64,000 nt of DNA. It comes from Tridacna crocea (lineage: Eukaryota > Mollusca > Bivalvia > Cardiida > Cardiidae). The stretch lies in assembly GCA_943736015.1 (NCBI GenBank), contig OX031059.1, positions 44,589,159 through 44,653,158 of the forward strand, read 5' to 3'. Made by a program: the position numbers and the translations under genes. Below the pieces are notes generated by a model. It was given only the letters and a program-made list of their open reading frames with translations. It had not been told where the DNA came from and did no database searches. Below are positions 1 through 10,008 of this stretch, one piece after another. Position 1 is the stretch's first letter. The number at the start of each line of letters is the position of its first letter.

Positions 1-20
1 CCCGTCACAATTCACCCGAT

Positions 21-249
21 TTAACCCTTTCCCAAACGACAAAATTTTAGATTGTCCACATTGAAAGCACTTGCCGACGACAAAATTAATGTTACTCAAA
101 AAGCAAAATTTGTTTCCAGCAGGGAAGAAAACATTGTGGGAAAAGGAGAAAATGCTGATTACCAGCATTTTCTCCTTTTCCCACAATGTTTTCAAAAGGC
201 TTCTCTCTCAGACCCGTAAAAACCGGGGATTGTTTGGTAAAGGGTGGGT
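21..249 (+). mobile_element. Family A TTAA-type MITE, copy with intact hairpin
   Basis: First copy of the dominant repeat of the window. The full-length element is about 229 bp, begins TTAACYCWTTACC and ends with the reverse complement, so both ends carry TTAA, as in piggyBac-like elements, whose target is TTAA. The centre is a near-perfect inverted repeat of about 64 bp with arms AAACATTGTGGGAAAAGGAG and a loop-less core ATGCTGGTTACCAGCAT. No coding capacity. In this copy the right terminal TTAA has decayed. Assignment to the piggyBac superfamily is inference from the ends only. Confidence 0.8.
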
Positions 250-532
250 ACGTTATTATCACGGTGATGCAATACAGCCCCTTATGCCAGTTTGCTGCTC
301 ATTTGTTTTAGCGTTTGGAAAATGAAAACCCGGGAAATGTTGCAAAAGAGAAAAAAATATGTAATGATAAACGTCTCCTTTTGCGAACTGCATTTTTATT
401 TATATTTGAGCAATCTGCTGGAAATGGTAATTTACCGAAAGGTGTGTGACTAGCTTTAAATTGACGTTTGATGATTATAACTCTTTCACTACTACTGTCA
501 GCTTATATAGCTTTTGTGAACGCCGTAGAATA

Positions 533-595
533 AAATTAGACTGCACAAAACGTGCAGTCTGATCTTGGATCTACTGCGACCGTCCGCTTACTCAT
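533..595. repeat. Family C hairpin repeat, small copy
   Basis: GACTGCACAAAACGTGCAGTC forms the stem tip and is followed by TGATCTTGGATCTAC. It is a diverged version of the hairpin that is perfect at 12117-12183. Confidence 0.65.
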
Positions 596-1131
596 ACTAA
601 TCTCAAAACAAACCAGAACAGATTCAATTGAAACGAAGATACTGTTTTCAAATTGTCCTCTAGAAAAGACGGTTCCATTTAGCTGACAGCGAAAGATTTA
701 TAACTTGGTTCAAATCCCTGTGCTATTATTAGTGTTAACCTTCTACTGTCGATAAACACTTAGACTGGTCCAAAATGGACATTGAAAGTGGCGCGTAACC
801 ATATGCCATTTCGACAAGTTTTGTGCAAGAATTTCAGCAAAAATGTTAATTCATACACGCCTGAAAATAAAAAAAAAACTGTGGTCATACATTCTGCCAG
901 AAAATACAAAAGTCGTGTACGTGTCACGGATAGACGTTATTGTGTAAAAATACTACAAACAAAAAGATTAGCCTTGTCATTTTTGGAGCACAATGAATGA
1001 GGTTCAATTGACTGAAATTGGCTTTGAAAGATTTTTAAAAAAAATCAAAAAAAGAAAAAACAATATCGTTTCCAGCACTGTGTTCTTTATGGACTGAATT
1101 CAAAAGCATTTTTCCCAGAGGTTGTTAAAAC

Positions 1132-1190
1132 TCCCCCCCCCCCTTTTTTTTGGGGGGGGGGTGGCCTTTTTTTTTCGGGGGGGGGTTGAG
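1132..1190. repeat. Homopolymer block (C, T, G runs)
   Basis: Runs of C, T and G follow one another, with C runs and G runs able to pair. It may partly reflect assembly error in a homopolymer region. Confidence 0.7.
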
Positions 1191-1314
1191 AGTTTCAACA
1201 GTTAGGCATATACTAGTGCTGCTGAACTGAAGGTTTCAACAGTTAGGCGGATACAGGGGGCTGCTGAACTGAAGGTTTCAACAGTTAGGCAGATACAACC
1301 GCTGCAGAACTCAC
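1189..1314. repeat. Tandem repeat, three units of 40-43 bp
   Basis: The motif TTTCAACAGTTAGGC recurs at 1193, 1233 and 1276, each time with a GCTGCTGAACT-like stretch. The last such stretch (GCTGCAGAACT) overlaps the splice donor of the SELENOP exon, so the repeat starts at the exon edge. Confidence 0.75.
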
Positions 1315-1521
1315 CTATCATATATAAGGGTATCATCCTTTCCTCCCTCAAGCATTTCCCAAATTCGAGACCTTGCTGTGTCCTGATACACTGGAAAGCT
1401 TACACGGCGAGTCAACTCGCCAACGTTGTTTATCGAGTGATCGTCGTAATAGTTTATGATAAGAAAATGAATGTCAGTAATGTTTAAGGCAGACTGCAGC
1501 TGATCACGAATGTGCTCGAAG
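1315..1521 (-). CDS. SELENOP: Selenoprotein P, second coding exon (thioredoxin-like domain)
   Basis: Internal exon on the minus strand, flanked by acceptor TTTATTTTCAG and donor GTGAGTT. Its 207 bases complete the Gly codon split at the end of the previous exon (GG+C) and continue as residues 68-135, ending in a split Arg codon. The reading carries the typical SELENOP order: an ...DIHFLIINYY strand like the family's ISYIVVNHQ region, then FPVYQDTARSRIWEMLEGGK, then DDTLIYDR, which matches the KDDFLIYDRCGR region of vertebrate SELENOP. No stop codon interrupts the frame. The following exon should start with the CGRL-like segment and was not found in the window. Family identity rests on recalled similarity, not a database search. 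Confidence 0.88.
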
Positions 1522-1788
1522 CTGAAAATAAATCAAAAGAATTCTAACCCTTTCAGTTCCCTAGGTGAAAATAAGTTTATTTTTACGGACGGCATAGCTC
1601 GAGATCAGACTGATCTTGGATCTATACCGTACGCTTTTTTAGTTCAGCCTAACCTTGCACGATACTTTTTAAGTTTCAGTGGATCGTTTTTTAGGCCACT
1701 GAAAGAGTCGAGTTTGTATATATATATCTGGTTCTGAAAGAGTTGACATGAAATCTCATGAAGTTTTCTTGCTCCGCTAAGCCAAGGT

Positions 1789-1821
1789 TTCTTCTTCTTC
1801 TTCTTCTTCTTCTTCTTCTTT
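1789..1821. repeat. (CTT)n microsatellite
   Basis: About eleven CTT units in the SELENOP intron between its first two coding exons. Confidence 0.9.
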
Positions 1822-2161
1822 AGCGTAAAGTTACAAAAATTCCTCCGCAAAAGCTAACGAACTTTTGGTACAACGGTGAACTAGGAGACCGTTTTACCAA
1901 AGAAGGTTTCAAACTGGTGTCCCGTACTGGTTTCTATGAATTCTGTCAATTTCATTGTTTGTAACCACGAATTATCAAACTTTATAAACCACCATTGTAT
2001 CCCGATAAATTACCGAAAACATGAAAAATGCAGATCTATGCAGTTTTAAGTCACATGTCCTCCATCGTCTTGTTTTGAGAGAAAGAAGTCGGCATAAATA
2101 AAAAAAAAACAATGCTGTATTTTGACAAATATAAGCACATCGCCTGATGCATGTAAGTCGA

Positions 2162-2706
2162 CATCTTCGCAAGCCAAGGGTTACGATCCACTTTGCTACT
2201 CTACCCTTGGCGGATTGAGCTTGATTTCGACAATCACCCGATACGCATTTTCGTTGGTTGCAGGTAACTCTAACTGCATCAAATCAAATCGCTGGTAGCA
2301 TTTCATCTTTGATAAAAATAGAACACGGTCGCGATAAAAATAGAAGTTAAACATGAATACCTCCGTGGATGCGTGCAGAATCTGTAATGATTTATTACCG
2401 TAGAAAACACAGACGTACAATATTTTACAAAGTTTCAACATGACCAATCATTTATAAGATGTTTAAGGCTATATCCCAGCACCTGACCATGGAATGTCGA
2501 ATTATCTTTGTGGTTATTGCTTCATGCTGAATCACTGTATTCGTAAGCAGTTCGTAAAACGACATTTCATTGGCTATAAGAAATATAATGTAAAGGGAGA
2601 TAATAAGCAGCATCCAATAGGGGGCGTGTCGCGGGAATCTCGAAATCGGGCTCGATCCGCTAAGGTACGATCCACGTAGTGATCGTAACCTTGGCTGGCG
2701 AAGATG
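2162..2706. repeat. Inverted-repeat element inside a SELENOP intron
   Basis: Arms at about 2162-2236 and 2632-2706 read toward each other and share TCTTCGCaAGCCAAGG followed by TTACGATCC. About 395 bp lie between them with no coding sequence. It looks like a non-autonomous DNA transposon with long terminal inverted repeats. No target duplication could be fixed. Confidence 0.5.
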
Positions 2707-2756
2707 GTAAGTTGTGGGTATTCATAAAAATTTTCGAAGATGTAAGGTTAACTTAC

Positions 2757-2956
2757 CCGCTAGCCTGCCAAAGACACAGAGGTCAGCTAGCCTGCAACAG
2801 CGACACAACAGTCACTTGTCCAAGTCTGCTGTCCATCGGATACACTCCATTCACACTCCACCGTGGTGGAGGATTACATTGCTGGGCCTTGCCAAGTCCT
2901 ACAACTAGGCAAAGCCCGGCGATCAAACCTACAACCAGGCGATTGTGGGCCATCAT
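2757..2956 (-). CDS. SELENOP: Selenoprotein P, first coding exon (signal peptide and Sec motif)
   Basis: SELENOP is the secreted selenium-carrier protein of animal plasma or haemolymph. Here ATG (two in a row, at 2956 and 2953) opens a signal peptide of about 25 residues with a hydrophobic core LVVGLIAGLCLVVGLG. The mature start QCNPPPRWSVNGVYPMDS and the strand GQVTVVSLLQAS match the N-terminal thioredoxin-like domain of the family. Residue 58 is an in-frame TGA followed by PLC, giving the U-x-x-C redox motif (vertebrate form UYLC), then LWQAS. The exon ends in phase 2 at donor GTAAGT. A pyrimidine-rich acceptor at 2982-2983 suggests a separate 5' untranslated exon. Bivalve SELENOP proteins are known to carry very many Sec codons in the C-terminal part, which is outside this window together with the SECIS element. 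Confidence 0.9.
2783..2785 (-). other. SELENOP: Selenocysteine-encoding TGA codon
   Basis: Codon 58 of the reading that starts at 2956. The frame is family-like on both sides of the TGA and continues through a splice junction into the next exon, so termination here is unlikely. Confidence 0.85.
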
Positions 2957-3124
2957 GGTCCAGATGCTAAGTTTATCTCAACTGGAAGAGACAATTGGTT
3001 TGATACAGTAAATTCATAAAGTTAAAGAGGCCTGATGAACATGCCAATGTACATATAAGCTGTGCGCTTCCAGTGGTCCTTTTTAATCTTGATTTTGTCT
3101 GTTGGTATTAGGGTTTTACCCCAT

Positions 3125-3352
3125 TTAACCCTTTCCCACACGACAAACATTTGGACTAGACCAAATTGAAAGCATTTGCAGACAACAGTTCAACTCTTGC
3201 TGAAAAGATTATTTCTGTCTATGATAGAGTAGAAAACATTGTGGGAAAAAGAGAAAATGCTGGTTACCAGCATTTTCTCTTTTTCCCACAATGTTTTCAA
3301 AAGGCTACTATTCCAGACCCGTAAAAACCAGGGATTGTTTGGGAAAGGGTAA
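3125..3352 (+). mobile_element. Family A MITE, near full length
   Basis: Begins TTAACCCTTTCCCACACG and ends GGGAAAGGGTAA. The central hairpin is nearly perfect, with GAGAAAATGCTGGTTACCAG at its core. It lies upstream of the SELENOP coding start, so it could be in the 5' flank or a 5' intron. Confidence 0.85.
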
Positions 3353-3394
3353 AACTCTATGATTCACAATCACTAGTATTCACTATGTTATTCA

Positions 3395-3785
3395 TTCAAA
3401 ATTTAATGCGTTGCCCCGCGACCTAAAGAACTTGCAGAAGAGATATTAACTGTTGGGATTTGTGTCTGGAAGACTAGAAAATATTGTAGGAAAAGCACAG
3501 AATAGTGGTTACCAGAATTTTCTTCCTTCCCCGCACTGCTCTTAATACCCCTCTTCCTTAACTCTTTATCAAATGGCAAAATATACGACTTGTCCAAATT
3601 GGTGGCATTTGTAGATGACCAAATAATGTATAGCATAGCTCAGATGGTGAAATTAGTTAATGATAGTATAGAAAATATTGTGAAAAAAGTGAGAAAAGTG
3701 GTTACAAGCATGTTCTTCTTATCCAACAATGTTCCCAAACACCTCGTTTTCCAAGGTCATTTAAAGTCCGAACTATTTGGTACAT
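3395..3785 (+). mobile_element. Two decayed family A copies in tandem
   Basis: A weak copy (about 3395-3555) runs into a second that starts at TTAACTCTTTATC (3558). Both keep the GTCCAAATTG and GAAAATATTGT landmarks, but the hairpin arms no longer pair well. Confidence 0.5.
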
Positions 3786-4039
3786 CAGACATCTATACAA
3801 ATTATAGGAATTGGTTCATTCACGATAGTGGGCATCTGAGAATTTTTAAAAGAAACGCTGTAAAAATTGCAAAAACAGAACCGTCAGAGACGGGTTATGC
3901 TCCCCGAACAAGTGCTTGTTATAAAATATATGAAATTGATATAAATTCACTTCTTTTATCTTAAAAGGACCTGTTCATGCCCCCCAAAAATTGAAGTGAA
4001 AAGGCAATTACTATCTTAGAGATAGCCAACACAAACTTG

Positions 4040-5075
4040 TAGAGGACAATAAGCCCAGTAAGCCCCCTTTAAGCCCCCTTTTCCCATAAGACAATATTGC
4101 ATCATTGAAATGAATACAACGGGTGTGTGGTTTGTGACATTTTTGAATAATAATTCAAAAATCCAAATTTCATAAAATTTTGAGCAGTCATATAGTAAAT
4201 CTTACATAAAACGATTTTTTACACGAAGCCCCCTTTTTCCATGACACAGCGCGAAATTGAGAAACTGGAAGAGAGGTACCTGGGCAACATTCCAACAAAT
4301 TCAGATTTTAAATTTCACAAAGCTTTGAGCACCGATGTAGGAGATACTAGTGAAAAACAATTTTTTCCATGAAGTCGCCTTTTTCCATGATGCAGCCTCA
4401 AATTGAGAAACCAGGAAAGAGGTATTTGCGCATTAATAAATCATAGATTGAAAATAACAAGGGCACATGTTGAAACTTGTAAAATAAGATATAACCATGA
4501 AGTTTCATGAACTTTTGACAAAAAGTGAACGAGATATTAGTAAAAATTGCAATTTTACATTATGGCCCTTTTCTTCCATGCCATTTTACAAGAAACCCCC
4601 TTTTTTCATGACAGAGAGTCAAATTGAAAAACACATAGAGAAAGAAACAAGAGCACATGGTGAAACTTTGAAAAAACAATACAACCATGAAGTTTAATGA
4701 AATTTTCCATGACAGAACGTCAACTTAAAAAACGCCTAGATTAAAAATAGCAAGAACACATGCTGAAACTTTCCATAAACAATATAACCATGAAGTTTCA
4801 TGATATTTTGACAAAAACTGAATGAGATATTAGTAAAAATTGCAATGTTGCATTAAGCCCCCTTTTTCCATGACACGAGGTCAAATCGAAAAACCGGGAA
4901 AGCTGCGTCGGCACTTAACCCTAAGGAGTTCAAATATGCAGTTTTATCCAATTTGGTCCGGGGGTTGTGGAGAAATGGCTTCGGACGGACGGACGGACAG
5001 ATGGACGGAAGGACGGACGAACGGACCGACAGACGGACAGACAGACGAAGCGGCGACTATATGCTCGCCCTTCGG
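4040..5075 (+). repeat. Diverged tandem array ending in a GGAC-rich tail
   Basis: CCCCCTTTTTCCATGACA with a following TCAAATTGAGAAAC recurs near 4222, 4372, 4585, 4700 and 4856 at uneven spacing. The array closes with a (GGAC)n stretch (4983-5050) and a short hairpin GCTCGCCCTTCGGGAAGC. Similar GGAC tails ending in this hairpin are common in bivalve genomes as I recall them. Start-to-stop frames through it are repeat-derived. Confidence 0.7.
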
Positions 5076-5838
5076 GAAGCATAAAAATATTACTCTGTTG
5101 TGTGTGTTATCTCTATCACTTTTTTCTATTCTGTAGTAGATAAGATGATAATATATATTCAACGCCAAGAAAAAGTGTTCTTTTTTTTTTTAAGGTAAAT
5201 AGATCTACTACTTTTCTAATTTTTTTTTCCTCACAAAGTTAACCCACCCACCCCCGCAAAAAAAACGCCCCTATACTATCAGTGACAATTTGTTTTGACC
5301 GAAAGTGAATTCATAGCGGATGTTACAAATCGACCTTTACAGAAGACTTAGAATCTACTGAACACATAGCCGTATTGTGTAATCAAGGATTCTCGGTAAG
5401 AAATATTATAATATTGCCGAAGTAGTTGTTAATTGAAATCCACCCGTAGATTTGGAGTAAAAATCACATTCAGACAAAAAGTACAAAATAGACTATGTAC
5501 AGGAGCAAGAACAATTTAGGAAATAGATGCAACTTCTTACCTCTAACACGGTGTGCACAGTTTCTTCCGTCTCTCTTCAGTACACCTTGTATAAAATATA
5601 GTTCTTACGTTGTTTGCTGAACGCTTTTATCTTTCATGACCCAGTTACTCTATACCCGATTTATCTGCAACGGAGTACAGATTGCTTGGGCGACATGTCA
5701 AGACTTTTGCAAGCCAAGGAAGGCCACGTGACATTCAAAAGCAGTGTGCGAATGCAATACATGCCTATACTGTACTATTACTTCTTGAAAGGTCGTGTGC
5801 ACAAGGTCATTTGATAAGAAAGTGTCGTCGGACAAATA
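5076..5838. other. AT-rich spacer, nothing recognised
   Basis: No gene or repeat family recognised apart from T and A runs near 5180-5230. A weak minus-strand donor-like GTAAGA near 5535 has no convincing exon. Confidence 0.4.
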
Positions 5839-6055
5839 TTAACCCTTTACCAAACGACAAAATTTAGGCTAGTCCAAATTGAAAGCACTTGCAGACGACA
5901 AAATAAAGGTATTTCAAAATTGAAATTTGTTTCCAGCAGGGTAGAAAACATTGTGGGAAAAGGAGGAAATGCTGGTTACCAGCATTTTCTCCTTTTCCAA
6001 CAATGTTTTCAAAAGGCATCTATCTCAGGGTCGTAAAAACCAGGGATTGTATTTT
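5839..6055 (+). mobile_element. Family A MITE, right end truncated
   Basis: TTAACCCTTTACCAAACGAC opens the element. The hairpin is good except that the right arm reads TCCAACAATG against TGTGGGA on the left. The element stops after GGGATTGT with no terminal TTAA. Confidence 0.8.
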
Positions 6056-7120
6056 GTAGCACAGATTGCCCCAATTGATGGACAACCTTAAAAGATGACA
6101 AATGAATGTCTTCTTAAACCAGCTACTTATCCTAACTGTCTACGAGATTTTGCTATACTGCAAAGAAATTTCTCGTGATCTGATTGGATAATATGCGCCA
6201 AACATACATATCATGTACACTGGCAAAACCAAAGCGGTTTCCCATTCGGGTGCCCCGTATACAATAACTATACTATATGACTAACACAGCATCCAAAAGG
6301 GCGGCATCGGTCAAGATTAACTTCAAGATTATGCGCCAAGCTGCACGTATTAGCAGTTATATGTGATGTATTTAATATTAGTATTCAGAAGTTTAAAATT
6401 ACACGATTTAAACAGCCACAGTCGGTCTCTACGGTCCTTCCTTTTGGCTGTTTAACTCGTTTAATTTTGACTTCTTAGCGTTACCATGGTTAAACTATTA
6501 CTTAAACAGCCAAAAGGAGGGGGCGTAGCTTTCAAGGGTGACAACTTAGGTCATAGCAGAGGTGTCGGAATGGCCGCCATTTTGTGCGCAAAATGCAGAT
6601 TAATTACTTTAAAAAGATATATGTATCTAAAATTTAGTAAGAATACCTACTTCATCTGGTGACGGTAAATATATTTGTCCTATTCGTGAAATCAAAATGC
6701 CATGAAACGATATTGTAGGTCTAAGTACTTCAACACGATTATTCTTAACGCCACTGTATACGACATCTATTGTTAAATCGCACATGTGTCACCAGCTTCG
6801 AAAATTGTGCGGAGGTAATTGCAAAATCAACGAAACTAATGAACAAAATATTAATGTATACTATCGAAGAACGTGGTGAGGTACCATATGCACTGCTTTG
6901 TTTGGACAGATCTTCAATAACAGTGATGTACAAGCTGAAAAATTTACCTTTTAAAACGAAAATGGTGGATTTAAAATGTCTTCGATGGCGTATGCTTTGA
7001 CGTAGGGTGTTACTCTTGGCTTTTGAGATTAGAACTTCGTACCGGAGACAAAGATACCCAGTTATGTGATAAACCTGTGTTTATCATGTTTGACCCGAGT
7101 TGTTTGTTGCCTTTTCATCT
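6056..7120. other. Spacer with a family G fragment and a hairpin
   Basis: 6142-6310 repeats the start of the family G element seen at 7527 (CTGCAAAGAAATTTCTCGTG). 6388-6478 is a hairpin whose arms contain TTTAAACAGCCA and TGGCTGTTTAA, and a third copy of that arm lies near 6507. ATGGCCGCCATTTTG near 6572 resembles a YY1-type promoter motif. An open stretch near 6770-7000 has no supporting splice sites or similarity. Confidence 0.45.
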
Positions 7121-7336
7121 TTAACTCTTTACCAAACGACATGATTTTAAGCTTGTCACAATTGAAAGTAGTGGCAGACGAGATATTAGATACGGTTTGT
7201 GTAATGGGATTTGTGTTTCAAAGGGTAGAAAACATTGTAAATATAACAGCATTTTCTCCTTTTCTCATTAATGTTTTCAAAAGCGCCCTTTCTTCATCAG
7301 AATCTTTCAAACCCGGGATTATTTTGTAAGGGGTCA
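7121..7336 (+). mobile_element. Family A MITE, hairpin eroded
   Basis: Opens with TTAACTCTTTACCAAACG and ends TTTTGTAAGGGG. The left part of the hairpin has lost the GGGAAAAGGAG segment, so the stem is short. Confidence 0.7.
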
Positions 7337-7526
7337 AAAATAACCTTGAAATCTGATACCAGTGGTTGACATAATTGGCCTGCAACACGCAAAAAGGGAC
7401 ATACTGACATTTGCATTAATTGTAGTCTCGGATCAGACCGCGCAGGCAGATCCGAAACGACATTTTCTGTCTGTATATATTTTTCTGTTTCGCGCGAGTC
7501 TACTGTAGGACATAATTTATTATTAT

Positions 7527-8013
7527 ACTGCAAAGAAATTTCTCGTGATCTGATTGGTTAACATGCCGGGAACATAATATCATGTTCCCTGGCAAAAACC
7601 AGTTTCCCTTTTGAGTGCCCCGTAAACATCACTACACGTGCAATACATCATCCAAAATGGCGGCGCCGATCGATCACCAGACTGCACATTTATTCACCAA
7701 ACTGCGCGTTTTAGTGACGTCAGTTTCCAGTGACGTCAGTTTTCATTGAATTGGGGCACACAGAAGGGAATTTCTATTTCGTCGGCATTCCCGATTCGTG
7801 AAATTTTAAAACGGGAACATTTCGCTTAACGCGCTTTGAAAGGGTAAAACTTTGCAGTATAATAAATTCGTTGTACGGTCAGGTGGCAGGGGACTTGGAA
7901 ACTTGTTCACGGCTGTGGTGAATCATGTCGCCACCTCGCCTTCGGCTCGGGGCGACATGATTAACCACAGCCGTGAACAAGTTTCCAAGTCCCCTGCCAC
8001 CTGACCGTACAAC
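7527..8013. mobile_element. Family G element carrying a long palindrome
   Basis: A 5' part of about 340 bp (CTGCAAAGAAATTTCTCGTG ... TGACGTCAGTTTTCATTGAA ... TTTGCAGTATAATAAATTCG) runs into the palindrome at 7871-8013. Related pieces are at 6142-6310 and 20848-21280. It includes CRE-like TGACGTCA sites and a CCAAAATGGCGGCG motif, so it may carry promoter activity. No coding capacity. Confidence 0.65.
7871..8013. repeat. Long palindrome with arms of about 62 bp
   Basis: The left arm starts TTGTACGGTCAGGTGGCAGG and the right arm ends with its reverse complement, CCTGCCACCTGACCGTACAA. The loop holds CCTTCGGCTCGG. One or two mismatches only (GGTGAATCATG against CATGATTAACC). Confidence 0.9.
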
Positions 8014-8149
8014 TAATAATGTAGTCGTAAAGTACCTTCTCGGATTAGCATGCGCAGATTACGCACCCTTATCCAAGACGAATTTTTTCGTAAATGTCAT
8101 AATGTCCCTTCTGACGTGTTGCAGGCCAATTATCACGTGTGTACCTATT

Positions 8150-8360
8150 TTTCAGACGATAGGATTTTGGACTGGACCAAACTAAAATCATTTACAAACG
8201 ACAGATTCAATGTGAGTAAAATTACGATATTTGTGTCTGGAAAACGTAGAACACCTTATGGGACAAGGAGAAAATGCTGGTTACCTTTTCTGCACATTCT
8301 TTTTTCACACAGTTTATTCTTCATGATCGGTAAAACACGGGATGGAGTGGTAAAGGTTTA
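8150..8360 (+). mobile_element. Decayed family A copy
   Basis: GATTTTGGACTGGACCAAAC and a following GGACAAGGAGAAAATGCTGG mark the family. The right hairpin arm is mostly lost. Confidence 0.6.
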
Positions 8361-8465
8361 CCAGTCAACGACCCTGATAATGTTGAGCACTGTTTATTCT
8401 TGATTTGTATACCGATAGTCCTATCGACAAATATTTACACAATAATCTGTAACATCCCCTCCGAC

Positions 8466-8850
8466 TTCTTGAATCTTTTACCAAACGACAATTCGGACTC
8501 GACCAATTTGACAACATGTGCAGACGACATTTCAAATATGGCTCAGATGATGGAAATTGCCTTTGATAGGGTATAAAACGTTGTGGGAAAAGGAGAAACA
8601 TTTTCTCCATTTCCAGCAATGTCCTCAAAAGCCTTCTTTCCAGCAGTGTCCTCAAATCTTTTTGAAAACATTATGGTAAAAGAAGAAAATGCTGGCAAGC
8701 GGCATTTTCTTCTTTTTCCCTCAATGTTTTCTTCCTATCTAAGAAAAGTTATACCATTTGAGCCACACTACATACATATATTGCCGTCTACAAATGCTTT
8801 CCATTTGGACAAGGCTAAAACTTTTCGTCTCGTGATAGGTTTAACTAGAC
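8466..8850. mobile_element. Two family A copies fused head to head
   Basis: A '+' copy begins at CTTTTACCAAACGACAATT. After its hairpin, a second hairpin (TATGGTAAAAGAAGAAAATG with its complement) follows, and the block ends in the '-' orientation with GTCTACAAATGCTTTCCATT. The fusion gives two hairpins in one element. Confidence 0.6.
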
Positions 8851-9454
8851 TGGTATCAGTCCGTTAAATACAGCATTTTCACAAAAAAAAACACCATCAA
8901 GTACAACTGCAAAACAAACTCTTTGTTCTCAATGGTCTGAATGTCTGATATTTATTTCAGAAGAAGGGGAAATAACAACACATATTTCTGCTAGTTTGAT
9001 GTACATGTAGTTGTGTACCTTGTTTATTAGAATGAATTAAATGAAGGGCCTGAATGCCAGGCTAGGGTTAAACTAGGGTTAAAGAGGTGTTGCATGTTGG
9101 TTTTTTTTTTTCAAGATCCTGTAAAGAAAACCTTGAAACAATATTAGGATACAGAAAAAATACCTATAACCCAGCATAATTTTGTTCTATTGCCAACGAA
9201 AACGAACTCTAACTGCGTTAGATCTACTGTTTATCCATAAAGGATTGAGATCTGGACCGTGGAGAAAAAGATCAGATTGCACAAAATGTACAGTCTGATC
9301 TTTGATCTACACTGTTCATTACTTTGCCAGATATTTTAAAAACGAAAACAGACTTTAAATTGATTAAAGATTAACCTTTTCAGGACCTTAGACAAAAACG
9401 AAGGCTTATACAGACCGCAGGGATCAAGTTCAAACAGCACAGAACGTGCAATCT
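8851..9454. other. Spacer with a family C hairpin
   Basis: 9268-9312 holds AGATCAGATTGCACAAAATG with its complement. A weaker relative follows at about 9410-9450. No gene seen. Confidence 0.5.
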
Positions 9455-9652
9455 GGGCCCGTATTCACCAACCATTCTTAAGAACATTCTTAGTCTTATT
9501 CTTCAGAATTTCGTCAATGTGAAAGTAACAGAACTTCTGATTGGCTAAACCAATTGGTTTAGCCGATCAGAAGTTTCTTTCACAGTTAGGAAATCGATCG
9601 TGAAGAACAAGACAAAGAATGTTCTTAAGAATGGTTGGTGAATACGGACCCC
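9455..9652. mobile_element. Family B inverted-repeat MITE, full copy
   Basis: A long palindrome: GGGCCCGTATTCACCAACCA at the left is mirrored by TGGTTGGTGAATACGGACCC at the right, and the centre is CTAAACCAATTGGTTTAG. Other copies are at 24960-25143 and 38716-38912, with a part copy at 57520-57650. Confidence 0.85.
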
Positions 9653-9779
9653 GATCTTTGACCTTTGATATATGCCGCCTGCTTGTTTCATCAAGTCTAT
9701 GAGATCTAGGAGGTAATACATTTTCTCAGTTTCAACAGAGGTTAGTTGCTGTTGGTGACGTCGAAAGAAGTCAAATTGA

Positions 9780-10008
9780 CTAGACCCTTTACCACGAAGT
9801 CCCTGCTTTTAACGCACATACGAATGAAACCTTAAAAACATTGGGGGAAAGGAGAAAATGCTGGTTACCAGCATTTTCTCCCTTTTCCCCAAAATGCTTT
9901 CTACCCTGCCGGAAACAAATTTTAATTCGTGAGTTACGTTTACTTTGTCGTCTGCAAATGCTTTCAATTTGGACCAGTCGAAGATTTTATCATTCGGTGA
10001 TGAGTTAA
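9780..10008 (-). mobile_element. Family A MITE, full length
   Basis: 229 bp, ending in GTGATGAGTTAA. The left TTAA has decayed to TAGA. The hairpin carries GGGGGAAAGG on the left and CCTTTTCCCC on the right, a shared change from the usual GGGAAAAGG. Confidence 0.85.

Larger units (their letters stand above)
250..1314. other. Intronic stretch of the SELENOP gene, no exon seen
   Basis: AT-rich sequence downstream of the second SELENOP coding exon on the minus strand. It holds a family C hairpin, a fragment of family A (about 749-800), homopolymer runs and a short tandem repeat. No continuation of the SELENOP thioredoxin domain was found on the minus strand, so the next exon should lie before position 1. 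Confidence 0.5.
7378..8130. mobile_element. Family D element split by a family G insertion
   Basis: The left part (7378-7526) and right part (8014-8130) together match the intact element at 46850-47117: ACGCAAAAAGGGAC, TCTCGGATCAG and GCGCAG on the left, AATGTAGTCGTAAAG and TGTTGCAGGCCAATTA on the right. Everything between is the family G element. Confidence 0.65.

Noticed and set aside
665..735. tRNA-like stretch with TGGTTCAAATCCCTG
   Set aside because: Only a B-box-like motif; no cloverleaf can be folded.
780..862. A minus-strand acceptor (ATTTTCAG) that would give a third SELENOP exon with another in-frame TGA
   Set aside because: The resulting sequence (RRVUINIFAEIL) shows no resemblance to the CGRL segment expected there, and a family A remnant overlaps its far end.
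6745..7000. Open frames on both strands without repeats
   Set aside because: Only partial splice-like signals on either strand and no recognisable family; chance cannot be excluded.
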